In this document: piece after piece, positions 8,899 to 17,833 of the stretch
Position numbering within the stretch: the stretch's first letter is position 1
How the letters are laid out: each line of letters begins with the position of its first letter
NCBI GenBank assembly: GCA_944383785.1
Contig: CALWQV010000026.1
Coordinates: 1-32,322 of the forward strand
Origin: an uncultured Enterocloster sp.
GTDB lineage: Bacteria; Bacillota; Clostridia; Lachnospirales; Lachnospiraceae
Length of the DNA stretch: 32,322 bases
Reading direction: 5' to 3'
Translations under genes and position numbers: made by a program
The notes under the pieces: model-generated
Databases searched by the model: none
What the model saw: only the letters and a program-made list of their open reading frames with translations
What the model was told of the DNA's origin: nothing

Positions 8899-10008
8899 CT
8901 AATCTATTTGAAGCACTTTTTCTAAATATTTCATACTTTTTAGTCTCTCTCTTCCCAATACTTCATCTATTTTTTTTCCATCAGGTAATGTCAACTTAAC
9001 CTTTTCAGCATCTTTAATATTATCGATTGAACGCTCTGTCATTTCTGTAGCTTTTAGAATATAAGAAATTCTGTTGTCTCTCATTCCATTGAGTACATAA
9101 AATGGCTTATGATAAATCATAGAAAATGCTGTTCCATGAAAACTCGAAGATAAAACCAAGGATGCGTGATCTACATAAGAAAGGAAATCTTTAGGCCCTG
9201 AATCGTATTTTTTAATAAAGCTGTTTATAATATCATTTTTATTAGCCGGTTTTAGTGAAACAATTGGTAATTTCAATTTTTGAGAAATATATTTCGCTAT
9301 TCTTAACTGCTCAATCGTAGGTTCAAGACAATATAGCAAAATATATTTACCATTATTATAGTTAGCGCTTGATTGAATTGCTCTCCACTCATTGACCGAA
9401 AGAAGCAACGTAGGGTCAACATGTATGTCACACTTCTTATTTATAAGCTTTTCAACGTTCATTGCACTTCCAACTTCTCGCACCGATATGTATTTATATT
9501 CAGATAATAATTTCTTATATTTTTCAAAATTATAGTTTGACCAGTCTATCATTAGTGGCCCAAAACTAGCAGCATAGGATACCTTGCGCTTTTCTTTTAC
9601 AAAATCGAGGAAATTTATATCAAAAAAATCTTTTGCACGCACATTCCATATCTGATCGCTTCCGCTAATATAAATATCAAAATTTTTCCATTCTTCTGGA
9701 ACTTCCGAATATTCATCAATTTCTTCTTGTGTCAAATGTAGCTCACACTTTATAAATGATTCGAATTTATCGTATTTTTCTTGTAGCTGCTTTCTATATG
9801 GTATTCGCAAGATATTTTTTATTACTACTTTAAATGATTTTCCTTCCTTTATAAGTGCATAACTTTTTTTCTGTTCTTGACTGCGAAAATTTAGTATTTT
9901 ATATTCAATATTTGCTGAGATTCCTTCTATAACTGACTGAAGGGCATATGCTTGTAACACAGATCCAAAATTATGTGCTGCATGAAATGTTATTGTAGCA
10001 ACTCTCAT
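8899..10008 (-). CDS. Polysaccharide pyruvyl transferase family protein
   Basis: About 369 residues of the CsaB/WcaK-type polysaccharide pyruvyltransferase family. Typical features are the N-terminus VATITFHAAHNFGSVLQAYA, FDIYISGSDQIWN in the middle, CDIHVDPTLLL, and the C-terminal SSSFHGTAFSMIYHKPF, which matches the conserved 'S-x-R/F-H-x-x-I-F' region. Family members transfer pyruvate from phosphoenolpyruvate to sugar hydroxyls as a ketal, adding negative charge to the polymer. The frame allows ATGs at 10026, 10011 and 10008. I favour 10008, since AGGGA lies 8 nt before it and MRVATITFH is the family-like start. The 10026 start would overlap the upstream glycosyltransferase by 7 nt and could serve translational coupling. 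Some family members act as other transferases. Confidence 0.88.
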   Translation of the reverse strand: MRVATITFHAAHNFGSVLQAYALQSVIEGISANIEYKILNFRSQEQKKSYALIKEGKSFKVVIKNILRIPYRKQLQEKYDKFESFIKCELHLTQEEIDEYSEVPEEWKNFDIYISGSDQIWNVRAKDFFDINFLDFVKEKRKVSYAASFGPLMIDWSNYNFEKYKKLLSEYKYISVREVGSAMNVEKLINKKCDIHVDPTLLLSVNEWRAIQSSANYNNGKYILLYCLEPTIEQLRIAKYISQKLKLPIVSLKPANKNDIINSFIKKYDSGPKDFLSYVDHASLVLSSSFHGTAFSMIYHKPFYVLNGMRDNRISYILKATEMTERSIDNIKDAEKVKLTLPDGKKIDEVLGRERLKSMKYLEKVLQID

Positions 10009-10019
10009 CATACCGTTCC

Positions 10020-11000
10020 CTACCATTTTCCTTTGTTTCTTCTACAATATAAAACTACCTTTTTAATACGTAAAGATGATTTAGGAAATACATACGTCAA
10101 AAAAATATTTAATTTTTCTTTAAACGAAACCTGGCTATCTTTCATCACTATGCTGAAATACGTTTTTATACCACTTTGAATTTTTTTCTTTAATTCAGTA
10201 TTGTCATCGCAAATTATTTTAAATCTAGCATAAAAATTTAAGTATGTCTTCAAAACATGTGTTCTGATTGCAGGCATATAAACTGGGGCAAATTCAGAAT
10301 ATATTTTTAGCACGTCTTCATATGCTGGAATCAAAGTTAAACTGCGAGCATTATATCCAAAATCATCGAAACTATTTCGGCGATTGTAATGATACAATTT
10401 TTCGTTCGTATATGCAAATCCATCAATGCCTTTCAAATAATTTAACACAAATATGTAGTCTTCACACTGCGCATATTTTTCATCTATCCTAGTCTTTATG
10501 TACTTTTTTTCAAAAAGTTTATTGCATAGATATCCACCAATATTTTTAGAATAATACACTTGTCCATACATTTCTGTTCCTTGTATAACTCCGCTTTGTT
10601 TGCCGTCATTGTTGGATTGAACTGCCCTACCATTAAGCTCATTTGAAAAATTACAAATAGACAAATGTAATTTTTTAGTCTTTATCAAATTAAGCAGTAC
10701 TGAGTACATATGTGGTTCAACCCAATCATCACTGTCCACAAAACCAATAAATTCCCCTGTTGATTGGCTTATTCCATAATTTCTTGCATATGCAACTCCA
10801 TGATTATTAATGCGAAAGACTTTAACTCTATTATCTTCTTCTCTTATTTCCTCACAAAGCTCTTTCGTCCTATCGTTTGAACCATCATCAACAATAATTA
10901 ATTCAAGATTTACATCAATCTGGTCTAGAACACTTTGAGCAGCCTTCTTTATGGTTTTCTCCGCATTATATGCTGGAATAATGATAGATATAAGATTCAT
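10020..11000 (-). CDS. Glycosyltransferase family 2
   Basis: 326 residues. GT-A fold signature: SIIIPAYNAEKTIKKAAQSV at residues 5-24, then VDDGSNDRT, and the metal/nucleotide-sugar motif DSDD in FVDSDDWVEP near residue 95. It is expected to add one sugar to the lipid-linked repeat unit on the cytoplasmic face of the membrane. The C-terminal 60 residues carry hydrophobic and basic stretches that could contact the membrane. AAGGAGAG precedes the ATG by a normal distance. It lies 10 bp after the wzy stop and overlaps the first possible ATG of the pyruvyltransferase gene. Donor and acceptor sugars cannot be told from sequence. Confidence 0.92.
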   Translation of the reverse strand: MNLISIIIPAYNAEKTIKKAAQSVLDQIDVNLELIIVDDGSNDRTKELCEEIREEDNRVKVFRINNHGVAYARNYGISQSTGEFIGFVDSDDWVEPHMYSVLLNLIKTKKLHLSICNFSNELNGRAVQSNNDGKQSGVIQGTEMYGQVYYSKNIGGYLCNKLFEKKYIKTRIDEKYAQCEDYIFVLNYLKGIDGFAYTNEKLYHYNRRNSFDDFGYNARSLTLIPAYEDVLKIYSEFAPVYMPAIRTHVLKTYLNFYARFKIICDDNTELKKKIQSGIKTYFSIVMKDSQVSFKEKLNIFLTYVFPKSSLRIKKVVLYCRRNKGKW

Positions 11001-11010
11001 TTTTCTCTCC

Positions 11011-12099
11011 TTAAAGGCACATTTGATAATTTATCGTATACGGCCCCGTTGCTTCCGCCGTCCAATATATAAAATAAAGAATCAATATCAATGGAATTAA
11101 TATTCTTCTATTGCTTTGGGACTGGTACTTTATCAGTGCCGGTATGGAAAGAATTCCTGTCGCTGTTGTATAAGTGCAAAAGCGAGCCAAATATGTGCTA
11201 TTCATCGAAACAGTTTGTAATGCCGCAGCCAAAAAGACGAATTTAAATAAAATTGCATCCCGAATATTTTCTACTTCAAGAACATTTTTGGGAAAATAGC
11301 ATAAGGCTACCGGCGCCCATGACACTAAGACTCTAAAAAAGTTGACACTATTTTGTGCATATATTCTATCTGCAACGCTTCGATTAACATTGCCTTTTAT
11401 CTGGTCAATTAATGCAAAAATCCTATCATATGAAAAAAAAGCAATCACAGACAGCATAACAGCAATTATAATAAACTTTTTTCGGTCTTTTATCCTAACT
11501 AACCAATATAAAGGTAATAAGATAATTGCTGATGTGTGACAAAAAAATGCGCAAACCACACCGATAATCCATTTTTTCCAACATTCCTCAAATATATAAC
11601 GCATAGAGAAAAAAATAACTGAGCATGCCAAATATTGACGAACAGCATTGAATGAACCTAAAAACATCCCCAAGAATACATATAAAAAGCAACTTATAAC
11701 TACATTATCGCTATACCTTTTTATTGTCACCATAAAAAGAAAAACTGTAATCGCTGAACAAATAAAAATATAAATTTGTGCTGAAGTACCAATACTTGAT
11801 GCAATTTTTGCTATAATTCTGATTGCTATTTCATTTTCTTTAAATATATTAATACTGTCATCTGCATAATAGGTAAAATTATTATAATAACTTCTAAAAT
11901 CAGCCCCGACATCATATCTAAAACCAGCCACGCAGACTAGAATCAGTGTAATTAAATAAAATGCTATTAGACTTCTTGGAATTAAAAACTTTTTTGCACT
12001 AAAAGAAACTTTTTTATTTGACAATTTCCCTTTTGAATCATACAAAATTATGACTCCTAAAATCAGCATTGCCAATAACATTAAAATATAGGCTGACAC
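11011..12099 (-). CDS. wzy: EpsG-family polysaccharide polymerase (Wzy-like)
   Basis: 362 residues with about ten membrane helices. The segment CVAGFRYDVGADFRSYYNNF (about residues 61-80) is the hallmark of the EpsG/Wzy family: an Arg, then VGxD, then a Tyr-rich loop before a long extracellular region. A second typical region is GSFNAVRQYLACSVIFFSMR. Wzy joins flipped repeat units outside the membrane into long chains. Only one polymerase candidate is present in the locus. It starts 5 bp after the stop of the preceding glycosyltransferase and ends 10 bp before the next, so translation is probably coupled. It is strongly AT-rich. Confidence 0.88.
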   Translation of the reverse strand: MSAYILMLLAMLILGVIILYDSKGKLSNKKVSFSAKKFLIPRSLIAFYLITLILVCVAGFRYDVGADFRSYYNNFTYYADDSINIFKENEIAIRIIAKIASSIGTSAQIYIFICSAITVFLFMVTIKRYSDNVVISCFLYVFLGMFLGSFNAVRQYLACSVIFFSMRYIFEECWKKWIIGVVCAFFCHTSAIILLPLYWLVRIKDRKKFIIIAVMLSVIAFFSYDRIFALIDQIKGNVNRSVADRIYAQNSVNFFRVLVSWAPVALCYFPKNVLEVENIRDAILFKFVFLAAALQTVSMNSTYLARFCTYTTATGILSIPALIKYQSQSNRRILIPLILILYFIYWTAEATGPYTINYQMCL

Positions 12100-12104
12100 T
12101 TTCC

Positions 12105-12959
12105 TTAAAATCTCCTTGCTATCGATTTCTTAATTTTCCCAGAATGAATTCTACGATAAATTGTTTTAGGAACTATGCCTTTTAAAAGTCCTTCCAGTAC
12201 AAAAATGTAATTATATATATTAAGATGCAACATTTTAATTGCAAGTATTTTTGCATATGCACCATTAATTCTATATTTAAATTTGCGCCTATTGTAAGTT
12301 GCATCGTCTTCCCACACTTCGTATAAACCTTCCATAATATTTTCGCCAATATAACCAGCAGCATATAATTTCGTCCAAAGGTTATAGTCTTCTACCCGTA
12401 AAAGCCAACGACTTTCTGAGTATCCCCCCACGTTTGTAATGGCCTCTTTCCTAATCATAACTGGAGCGTGGTAAAATTGATTTGATTTCATAAACCCTTT
12501 TTTTGCTGGCCTAACTTGTGCTTGAAGTCGAATACCAATTCGCTCCCTTCCGTCATTAACAATCATTCCCGTACTTACAAAGGCAATGTCCTGGTGAGTT
12601 TTTAAATATTCGACCTCTTTTTCAAAACGTTCAGGCATCGATACATCGTCTGCATCTTGACGCGCAACAAATTCACCTGCTGCAAGCGCTAAACACTTAT
12701 TTAGAGTTTTATTAAGTCCCATATTGGTACTATTTCTGATTAATTTAATTTTATGAGGATATAATGCAGCATATTTTTTCGCAATCATATAGGTACCATC
12801 TTGAGAGCCATCATCACACATAATAATCTCCCAATCTTTATAGGTTTGCGCAATAATGGATTCTATTGATTTATGCAAGCAGTCTTCGCAGTTGTATATT
12901 CCCATTAGTACAGATACGAGACCTTTGGAATACATTGTATCAATACCATGCCTTTCCAT
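12105..12959 (-). CDS. Glycosyltransferase family 2
   Basis: About 284 residues. The GT2 core is visible: VSVLMGIYNCEDCLHKSIES, then MCDDGSQDGT, and the DXD-like RQDADD in FVARQDADDVSMPERF. It probably elongates the repeat unit. The frame is open to an ATG at 12989, but no ribosome site precedes that codon. GGGAGG lies about 12 nt before the ATG at 12959, so I use that one, with moderate certainty; a third ATG at 12935 would still keep the catalytic domain. It follows the ATP-grasp gene closely and precedes wzy by 5 bp. Donor and acceptor are unknown. Confidence 0.88.
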   Translation of the reverse strand: MERHGIDTMYSKGLVSVLMGIYNCEDCLHKSIESIIAQTYKDWEIIMCDDGSQDGTYMIAKKYAALYPHKIKLIRNSTNMGLNKTLNKCLALAAGEFVARQDADDVSMPERFEKEVEYLKTHQDIAFVSTGMIVNDGRERIGIRLQAQVRPAKKGFMKSNQFYHAPVMIRKEAITNVGGYSESRWLLRVEDYNLWTKLYAAGYIGENIMEGLYEVWEDDATYNRRKFKYRINGAYAKILAIKMLHLNIYNYIFVLEGLLKGIVPKTIYRRIHSGKIKKSIARRF

Positions 12960-12998
12960 ATTTTCTAATTTCCTCCCTATTAGCGACATTAAAAAAAT

Positions 12999-13895
12999 CT
13001 ATATATTTTTTTCTGGTAGCTTAAATTTTTCTCCCATTTCATAGTCAAATGAATCTGGCGTATAAATTACATATCCGCTCCATGGGAAAAACGTCAATTC
13101 CCCAAAATATACTTTACCCTGAATAGAATACAAATCAACGCGGACAGCGGGGAAATCCTGGCAAAGTATTTCTGCAACCCTAAGCATCTCTTTCAGATTT
13201 TTAGGTGGGAGGTAGTTACTTGTTGCACATGGACAGTCTGAGGCGATATGTAAATTATGCCATTCAATATCATATATATTTCTCTTATGTTCGGTAAAAC
13301 GTTCCACATCTAGAACAATGTACTCTGGCTTACCGTTAAAGCAAAGAAATTTATAATCATTTATAGCGCCGTCCAATGTTTCTGGATCTTCCAATAATTC
13401 TTCCACGATTATTTTGGGAGTATTTTTTTTATACACCCACTCTCTTCCCGCTGATGAGCTTGTTTGCTGTAAAAAAGATTTTACAGTTTTCTGAATATCA
13501 ATTTCATTAATCTGTCTTTTATCTCGACAAATAATATTTGTTCCGCTACCGTTTGATGTTTTTAATATAAATTTATCAGGTAAATTATTTAGATTTATTT
13601 CCTCTGGCTTATCATATACAGCATATAACTTTACCAAATTGTTCGCCAAACCTTTGCTTTCAATAAACTCACGAACTCTATATTTATCAACACATATAGG
13701 CATCAAATCGTTCCGGTAATATAGCTTATACCATTGGATTTTTTCTGTATATCTCTTTGGGCTTTTAAGATTAAGTTTTCGTCCTGTCTTGATTCTATAT
13801 TGAAGCTGTAGCATTTGCTTATCTGGAATAAAGCGTAGCGCTCTAAGAATCTGAAAGCGAAGTTTTTTAGGTATAAATCTTTTATATTCATTCAT
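12999..13895 (-). CDS. TupA-like ATP-grasp enzyme
   Basis: 298 residues of the TupA-like ATP-grasp family. Typical motifs are LKSPKRYTEKIQWYKLYYRN near residues 42-61, a CVDKYRVREFIESKG block, DKFILKTSNGSGTNIIC as the ATP-binding region, VEELL and DYKFLCFNGKPEYI in the core, and the C-terminal VRVDLYSIQGKVYFGELTFFPWSG with the metal-binding Glu. TupA itself belongs to teichuronopeptide synthesis in alkaliphilic Bacillus, and ATP-grasp enzymes generally ligate a carboxylate to an amine. With a uronic-acid pathway at the end of this operon, amide formation on a GlcA or GalA carboxyl is a reasonable guess. Many such genes in capsule loci are labelled glycosyltransferases without proof. GGAGG precedes the ATG. 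Confidence 0.88.
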   Translation of the reverse strand: MNEYKRFIPKKLRFQILRALRFIPDKQMLQLQYRIKTGRKLNLKSPKRYTEKIQWYKLYYRNDLMPICVDKYRVREFIESKGLANNLVKLYAVYDKPEEINLNNLPDKFILKTSNGSGTNIICRDKRQINEIDIQKTVKSFLQQTSSSAGREWVYKKNTPKIIVEELLEDPETLDGAINDYKFLCFNGKPEYIVLDVERFTEHKRNIYDIEWHNLHIASDCPCATSNYLPPKNLKEMLRVAEILCQDFPAVRVDLYSIQGKVYFGELTFFPWSGYVIYTPDSFDYEMGEKFKLPEKNI

Positions 13896-13911
13896 GCTCT
13901 AATTTCCTCCA

Positions 13912-15018
13912 TCAAAGCCCTAAAATTTCAAGCATTTTTTTATTGACTATATTAACATCATAAATTCTCCTACAGCGATTCAATGCATTTTCTGACATTG
14001 CTTCAACCGTTTTTTCGTTATATATTACTTCTAGCATTTTTTCCGCAAGCATTTCTATATTCCGTGGTTCTACCAAATATCCATTAAAGCCATCTTGAAC
14101 AGCGTCACGGCATCCTGGCCAATCTGTCGTAATAACAGGTCTGCCCATTGCCATTGCTTCTAAAATAGTGCGCGGAAGCCCCTCACAATAATATGTAGGT
14201 AAAACAAAATATCTGCACATTTGAAGAAATGGAACTACATCTTTAGCTTCTCCTGGAAATTCAATTGTTCCATCATCTATATATTCTTGAATATCTTTTG
14301 ATGATACTGCTCCAATAGAACTATCAAATCCTCCGAGTAATATAAACCTAGCTTCTGGACATTGTTTCTTGACTATACGTGCCGCCTCACAGTACTCAAA
14401 AACTCCTTTTTCCTTAATAATACGTGAAGTCATTAAGAATATATGTTGTTTTGGTAATTCATTAAACTCAAAACGACTCATATTTACACCGGAGCCATCG
14501 ATATGTTCTGCTTTTTCTTCTGGTATATACCTAAACTCAATAAAACGTTTTAAATCATCGTAATTTTGAAATATAACCTTATCGCAACTTTTTAAAGCAC
14601 TCTTGTATAATATTCCAATAAGTAAGCGTACCAGTTTTGCTTTTATAGAATTAGAAGCGTAAACTCTCCCTAGTCCCGTCACCATTGAGTAGACATGTTT
14701 GACACCCGCATGTCCGGCTGCAATACTGCCATAAATAACAGGTTTTATTGTATAGGAAAATACTAAATCGGGTTTTATTGTTCTAATAACCTTCTTTAGA
14801 TGGCTACAGTATTTCAAATCTCCCACCACACTCGTGTTGTCTTTCACAAATGGTACTTCGATAAATTCTTTAATTCCAAGTGACATAACATCTTTAATAA
14901 AGTCTTTATTTGGACCAACTGCATAAACTTCATGACCATTTGCAATTATAGCTTTAATCAGATCTCCCCGAAAATTAAAGATAGTCTTATTTTTGGGTGA
15001 AATCACTAATACTTTCAT
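13912..15018 (-). CDS. Glycosyltransferase family 4 (GT-B fold)
   Basis: 368 residues. N-terminal acceptor domain begins VLVISPKNKTIFNFRGDLIKA. The C-terminal nucleotide-sugar domain contains TSRIIKEKGVFEYCEAA, LLGGFD, FPGEAKDVVPFLQMCRYFVLP and the GT4 signature EGLPRTILEAMAMGRPVITT, which includes the E-x7-E type motif. It is similar in layout to capsule enzymes such as PglA/CapM. Those often add the second sugar to an undecaprenyl-linked primer, so this is the best candidate for acting directly after the priming transferase. GGAGG precedes the ATG. Its first 32 nt overlap the end of the 2-hydroxyacid dehydrogenase gene. Confidence 0.92.
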   Translation of the reverse strand: MKVLVISPKNKTIFNFRGDLIKAIIANGHEVYAVGPNKDFIKDVMSLGIKEFIEVPFVKDNTSVVGDLKYCSHLKKVIRTIKPDLVFSYTIKPVIYGSIAAGHAGVKHVYSMVTGLGRVYASNSIKAKLVRLLIGILYKSALKSCDKVIFQNYDDLKRFIEFRYIPEEKAEHIDGSGVNMSRFEFNELPKQHIFLMTSRIIKEKGVFEYCEAARIVKKQCPEARFILLGGFDSSIGAVSSKDIQEYIDDGTIEFPGEAKDVVPFLQMCRYFVLPTYYCEGLPRTILEAMAMGRPVITTDWPGCRDAVQDGFNGYLVEPRNIEMLAEKMLEVIYNEKTVEAMSENALNRCRRIYDVNIVNKKMLEILGL

Positions 15019-15913
15019 TGTTTACCTCCAAATTATTATAAATAATATTAATCATTCTCTCGTGATTTCCTTCTCCAACAAAACTATTATGTGGTGTAAT
15101 TATTACATTTTCAAAATCCCATAGCAGATTATGTGAATCAAGAGGCTCCATCTCAAATACATCTAAAACTGCGCTAACGCGGCCGTTTTTCAACTCTTCT
15201 ATTAAAGACTTTGTATCTATAATTGCACCTCTTGCAACATTTACAATAATTGTACCATTCTTAAGTTTTGAAAGCCTCGTCGCATCTATTAAATACTTTG
15301 TTTGCCCAGTTAATGGTAATGTCAGCACAACAATATCACTGATTTCAATAACATTATTAAGTTTCTCTAAGTCTTCAATTTTATCATAATACTGTGACGA
15401 AAAAGGCGCCAAATCAATGCCTATTACTCTGCATTCAAAGGCCTTAAATCTTTTTGCGCATTCTGTCCCAACACTCCCGCAACCAATGATGCAGACGTTT
15501 TTTCCGTAGAGTTCCTTAATATTACGACATTTATCCCAAAGCCTTTTTTTTTGATTCTCTCTAAAATATCTATTACGCTTATATAAATCAAGTACACTAG
15601 TTAATACAAATTCCGCCATAGGAATACTATAAACTCCTCTAGCATTAAAAATTTGAATATGATGTTTTTTTATGTACTCCATTGGAACCCGATCATAGCC
15701 AGCACTTGTAAGCTGTATATATTTAAGAGATGTAAAACTTTCAATCGGGTGAGTTAGGAAAATACCATTTCCTATAATTCCTTCGACCCAGTCGGCCTTA
15801 CAAGGTAATTTGTCTTTTTCATGCTGCATAAATACAACATTATGCCCTAAACTTTTCAACTCCGCTAACTCATCTCTTGTCCAAGAAAAAGCGCCTGTTA
15901 CAAGCAAATTCAT
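14987..15913 (-). CDS. D-isomer-specific 2-hydroxyacid dehydrogenase
   Basis: 308 residues. The NAD-binding motif GCGSVG lies in VCIIGCGSVGTECAKRF. The catalytic set is R228 in VNVARGAIID, E256 in VFEMEPL and H275 in ITPHNSF. It reduces a 2-oxoacid to a D-2-hydroxyacid, or the reverse. The N-terminal domain begins MNLLVTGAFSWT and is shorter than in classical phosphoglycerate dehydrogenases. No regulatory ACT domain is present. It lies between an acyltransferase and a GT4, within two genes of an HpcH/HpaI aldolase, so it may make a hydroxyacid substituent for the polymer. It could instead serve a small-molecule precursor pathway. It overlaps the next gene by 32 nt. Confidence 0.9.
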   Translation of the reverse strand: MNLLVTGAFSWTRDELAELKSLGHNVVFMQHEKDKLPCKADWVEGIIGNGIFLTHPIESFTSLKYIQLTSAGYDRVPMEYIKKHHIQIFNARGVYSIPMAEFVLTSVLDLYKRNRYFRENQKKRLWDKCRNIKELYGKNVCIIGCGSVGTECAKRFKAFECRVIGIDLAPFSSQYYDKIEDLEKLNNVIEISDIVVLTLPLTGQTKYLIDATRLSKLKNGTIIVNVARGAIIDTKSLIEELKNGRVSAVLDVFEMEPLDSHNLLWDFENVIITPHNSFVGEGNHERMINIIYNNLEVNNESISDFTQK

Positions 15914-15924
15914 ACTATCGCCTT

Positions 15925-16974
15925 CTATTTACAATCTCTTATTTTTTTATAGCAAATAATAACCCCATGCATTCCTTTTTGAACAATAATATGTAATAAA
16001 AATGCAGTAAACATAATTGTAGCGGTTAATATAACCCAATTTAGCGGGAATGGCCAACCCGTATTTCGAATTATGTCAATTAGTACATATTGTACTAAAT
16101 AAATTTCGAGTGTATTCTTCGCAATTACATCAACTATTATGTAGAGAGGCCTTGATGAAGTTTCCAAATAAGAATCCATACAACTAAACCATCTCATTAT
16201 AAAATATAAGAGTACAAATATTAGGATTTGATTTACAAGTTGAAATCTTACTCCAATGTCATGTGAAAATAAGATTTTACTAATAAAATATCCTATAAAT
16301 GATATAATTGCGCCAGCAATGTACCCCCTCCCCCGAACACTTAGTTTATAGCCATCTACATTCCTTAATTTTTTATCGTTCAACCGAAACCATGCACCTA
16401 AAAGCATACTCTCTAAAAATAAAAAGCGAATCATTGGTTCCCTAACCGTATCAATATGATAATAGGTTTTATCGTATAATAAAATGTAGAAAACCAAATA
16501 AACACAAAAAACTCCAAACATTATTTTAAGTATATTATTCTTTACCCATTCATTTTTCATTACAATATAGTATGGAATATATAAAACCAGTATTGAACCA
16601 ACAAAATGATAGTAAGTTGGGTAAATAAACCAAGAGAGCCAAATAGGATATGGAATACTTAATCTTTTTAATACTTTAAAGAGTATCGTCTGTTCTGTAC
16701 CATTCGCAAAAAAAGCAAAGTCATACTGACCTAATACCATATAAACTATCGTAATCAGAATAACCGCCGGTAAAATTCTCATTATTCTTTTCCCATACCA
16801 ATGAAAAAAATCCGTCCGTATATTAGTGAGGCAGTATCCCGAAACAGCGAAAAAAATAATATCTCCTATCAAACCACCATTCGCTATAATATTAATTGGG
16901 TAAATATTGTTATAATGTGCATTTGTAATCAGCAAAGCCGCCAAACATCGTAGCCATGTTATAAATGTAATCAT
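15925..16974 (-). CDS. Membrane acyltransferase (acyltransferase family 3)
   Basis: 349 residues with about ten membrane helices. The N-terminus carries the family's R-x10-H pair (R9 and H20 in WLRCLAALLITNAH), and YGKRIMRILPAVI matches the conserved 'R-x-x-R-I-x-P' segment at the end of helix 2. Such proteins O-acetylate extracellular polysaccharide or transfer related acyl groups across the membrane. Its first bases overlap the aldolase stop by 4 nt (ATGA type), which suggests coupled translation. The acyl group and target sugar are unknown. Confidence 0.9.
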   Translation of the reverse strand: MITFITWLRCLAALLITNAHYNNIYPINIIANGGLIGDIIFFAVSGYCLTNIRTDFFHWYGKRIMRILPAVILITIVYMVLGQYDFAFFANGTEQTILFKVLKRLSIPYPIWLSWFIYPTYYHFVGSILVLYIPYYIVMKNEWVKNNILKIMFGVFCVYLVFYILLYDKTYYHIDTVREPMIRFLFLESMLLGAWFRLNDKKLRNVDGYKLSVRGRGYIAGAIISFIGYFISKILFSHDIGVRFQLVNQILIFVLLYFIMRWFSCMDSYLETSSRPLYIIVDVIAKNTLEIYLVQYVLIDIIRNTGWPFPLNWVILTATIMFTAFLLHIIVQKGMHGVIICYKKIRDCK

Positions 16975-17795
16975 CTTATGATACTCTCCACAATTCTCTT
17001 TAGCTCGGCTTTATTCTCTGCAAAGTAATCAAAATGAAGCTTACAGTTCATCTCAAGTTCTCTTATTTCTTTTATACCATTTAAAAACATGGTACTGATA
17101 ACACCTAAATGCTTAATTTGTTCCGTATTGCAGAAACTACGTGAAAGTATTGCGCAGGTAGAACCAAGTCGATAATGTTCCTTAATAATCATCTCAGCGG
17201 GGATAGTTCCTTTACCCACAGAAGCTATTCCACCAAATCCATAGGGAATACCTCTGTCATGAAATTTAGCGCAAAGTTTTTCAACCGTTCCATCGGCCAA
17301 CAATTCAAACATAAATTTCATTCCATATCCCAGGCTAAGGTCATTTAATCCAATATGAACAAAATCGATATTCCCTAAAGCCAAAATACGGTCAATCGCC
17401 TCTACTGCCTCCGGGGTTTCAACCAATAACATTGTTTTTGCTCTGTTATCAACCAATGAAAGAAACCTATCTACTTCTTTTACCGTCTTAAAATATGGAA
17501 GCATAACAATATCCGCGCCATTCGATATAACTGTATCTACTTCTTCTTTAGAGGAACAGTAAGCTCTTGTAGCTTCGTGAATGGGATTGACCCGTACTAA
17601 TAATTCTGCCACAGTGATTGCTTCAGAAACCATTTTTACATCACTAAACGTATGATGAGATTGAACTGTATCCATTCCGCCTTGTCTATCTGCTTTTCCT
17701 ATATACTCTAAATCTACAAAAATTCGATTTACGCCAGCAGACTCTGCTATTTGCGCAATTTCCGGATGATTTGTTATGTACATTAAATTAAGCAT
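16971..17795 (-). CDS. HpcH/HpaI-family aldolase
   Basis: 274 residues of the HpcH/HpaI aldolase/citrate lyase family. Numbered from the chosen ATG, R68 (LVRVNP), the metal ligands E126 (LVETPEA) and D152 (GLNDLSLGYG) are spaced as in HpaI. The opening LMYITNHPEIAQIAESAGVN resembles the capsule-associated branch of this family. Class II members reversibly condense pyruvate or a related 2-oxoacid with an aldehyde. The frame can extend to a TTG at 17810, which has no ribosome site; the ATG at 17795 has GGGAG just upstream and is the likely start. Finding it here suggests synthesis of an unusual acidic building block. It overlaps the acyltransferase gene by 4 nt. Confidence 0.88.
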   Translation of the reverse strand: MLNLMYITNHPEIAQIAESAGVNRIFVDLEYIGKADRQGGMDTVQSHHTFSDVKMVSEAITVAELLVRVNPIHEATRAYCSSKEEVDTVISNGADIVMLPYFKTVKEVDRFLSLVDNRAKTMLLVETPEAVEAIDRILALGNIDFVHIGLNDLSLGYGMKFMFELLADGTVEKLCAKFHDRGIPYGFGGIASVGKGTIPAEMIIKEHYRLGSTCAILSRSFCNTEQIKHLGVISTMFLNGIKEIRELEMNCKLHFDYFAENKAELKRIVESIIR

Positions 17796-17833
17796 TTTCT
17801 CTCCCAGCAATTATTCGGCTACATGTGCTATTT

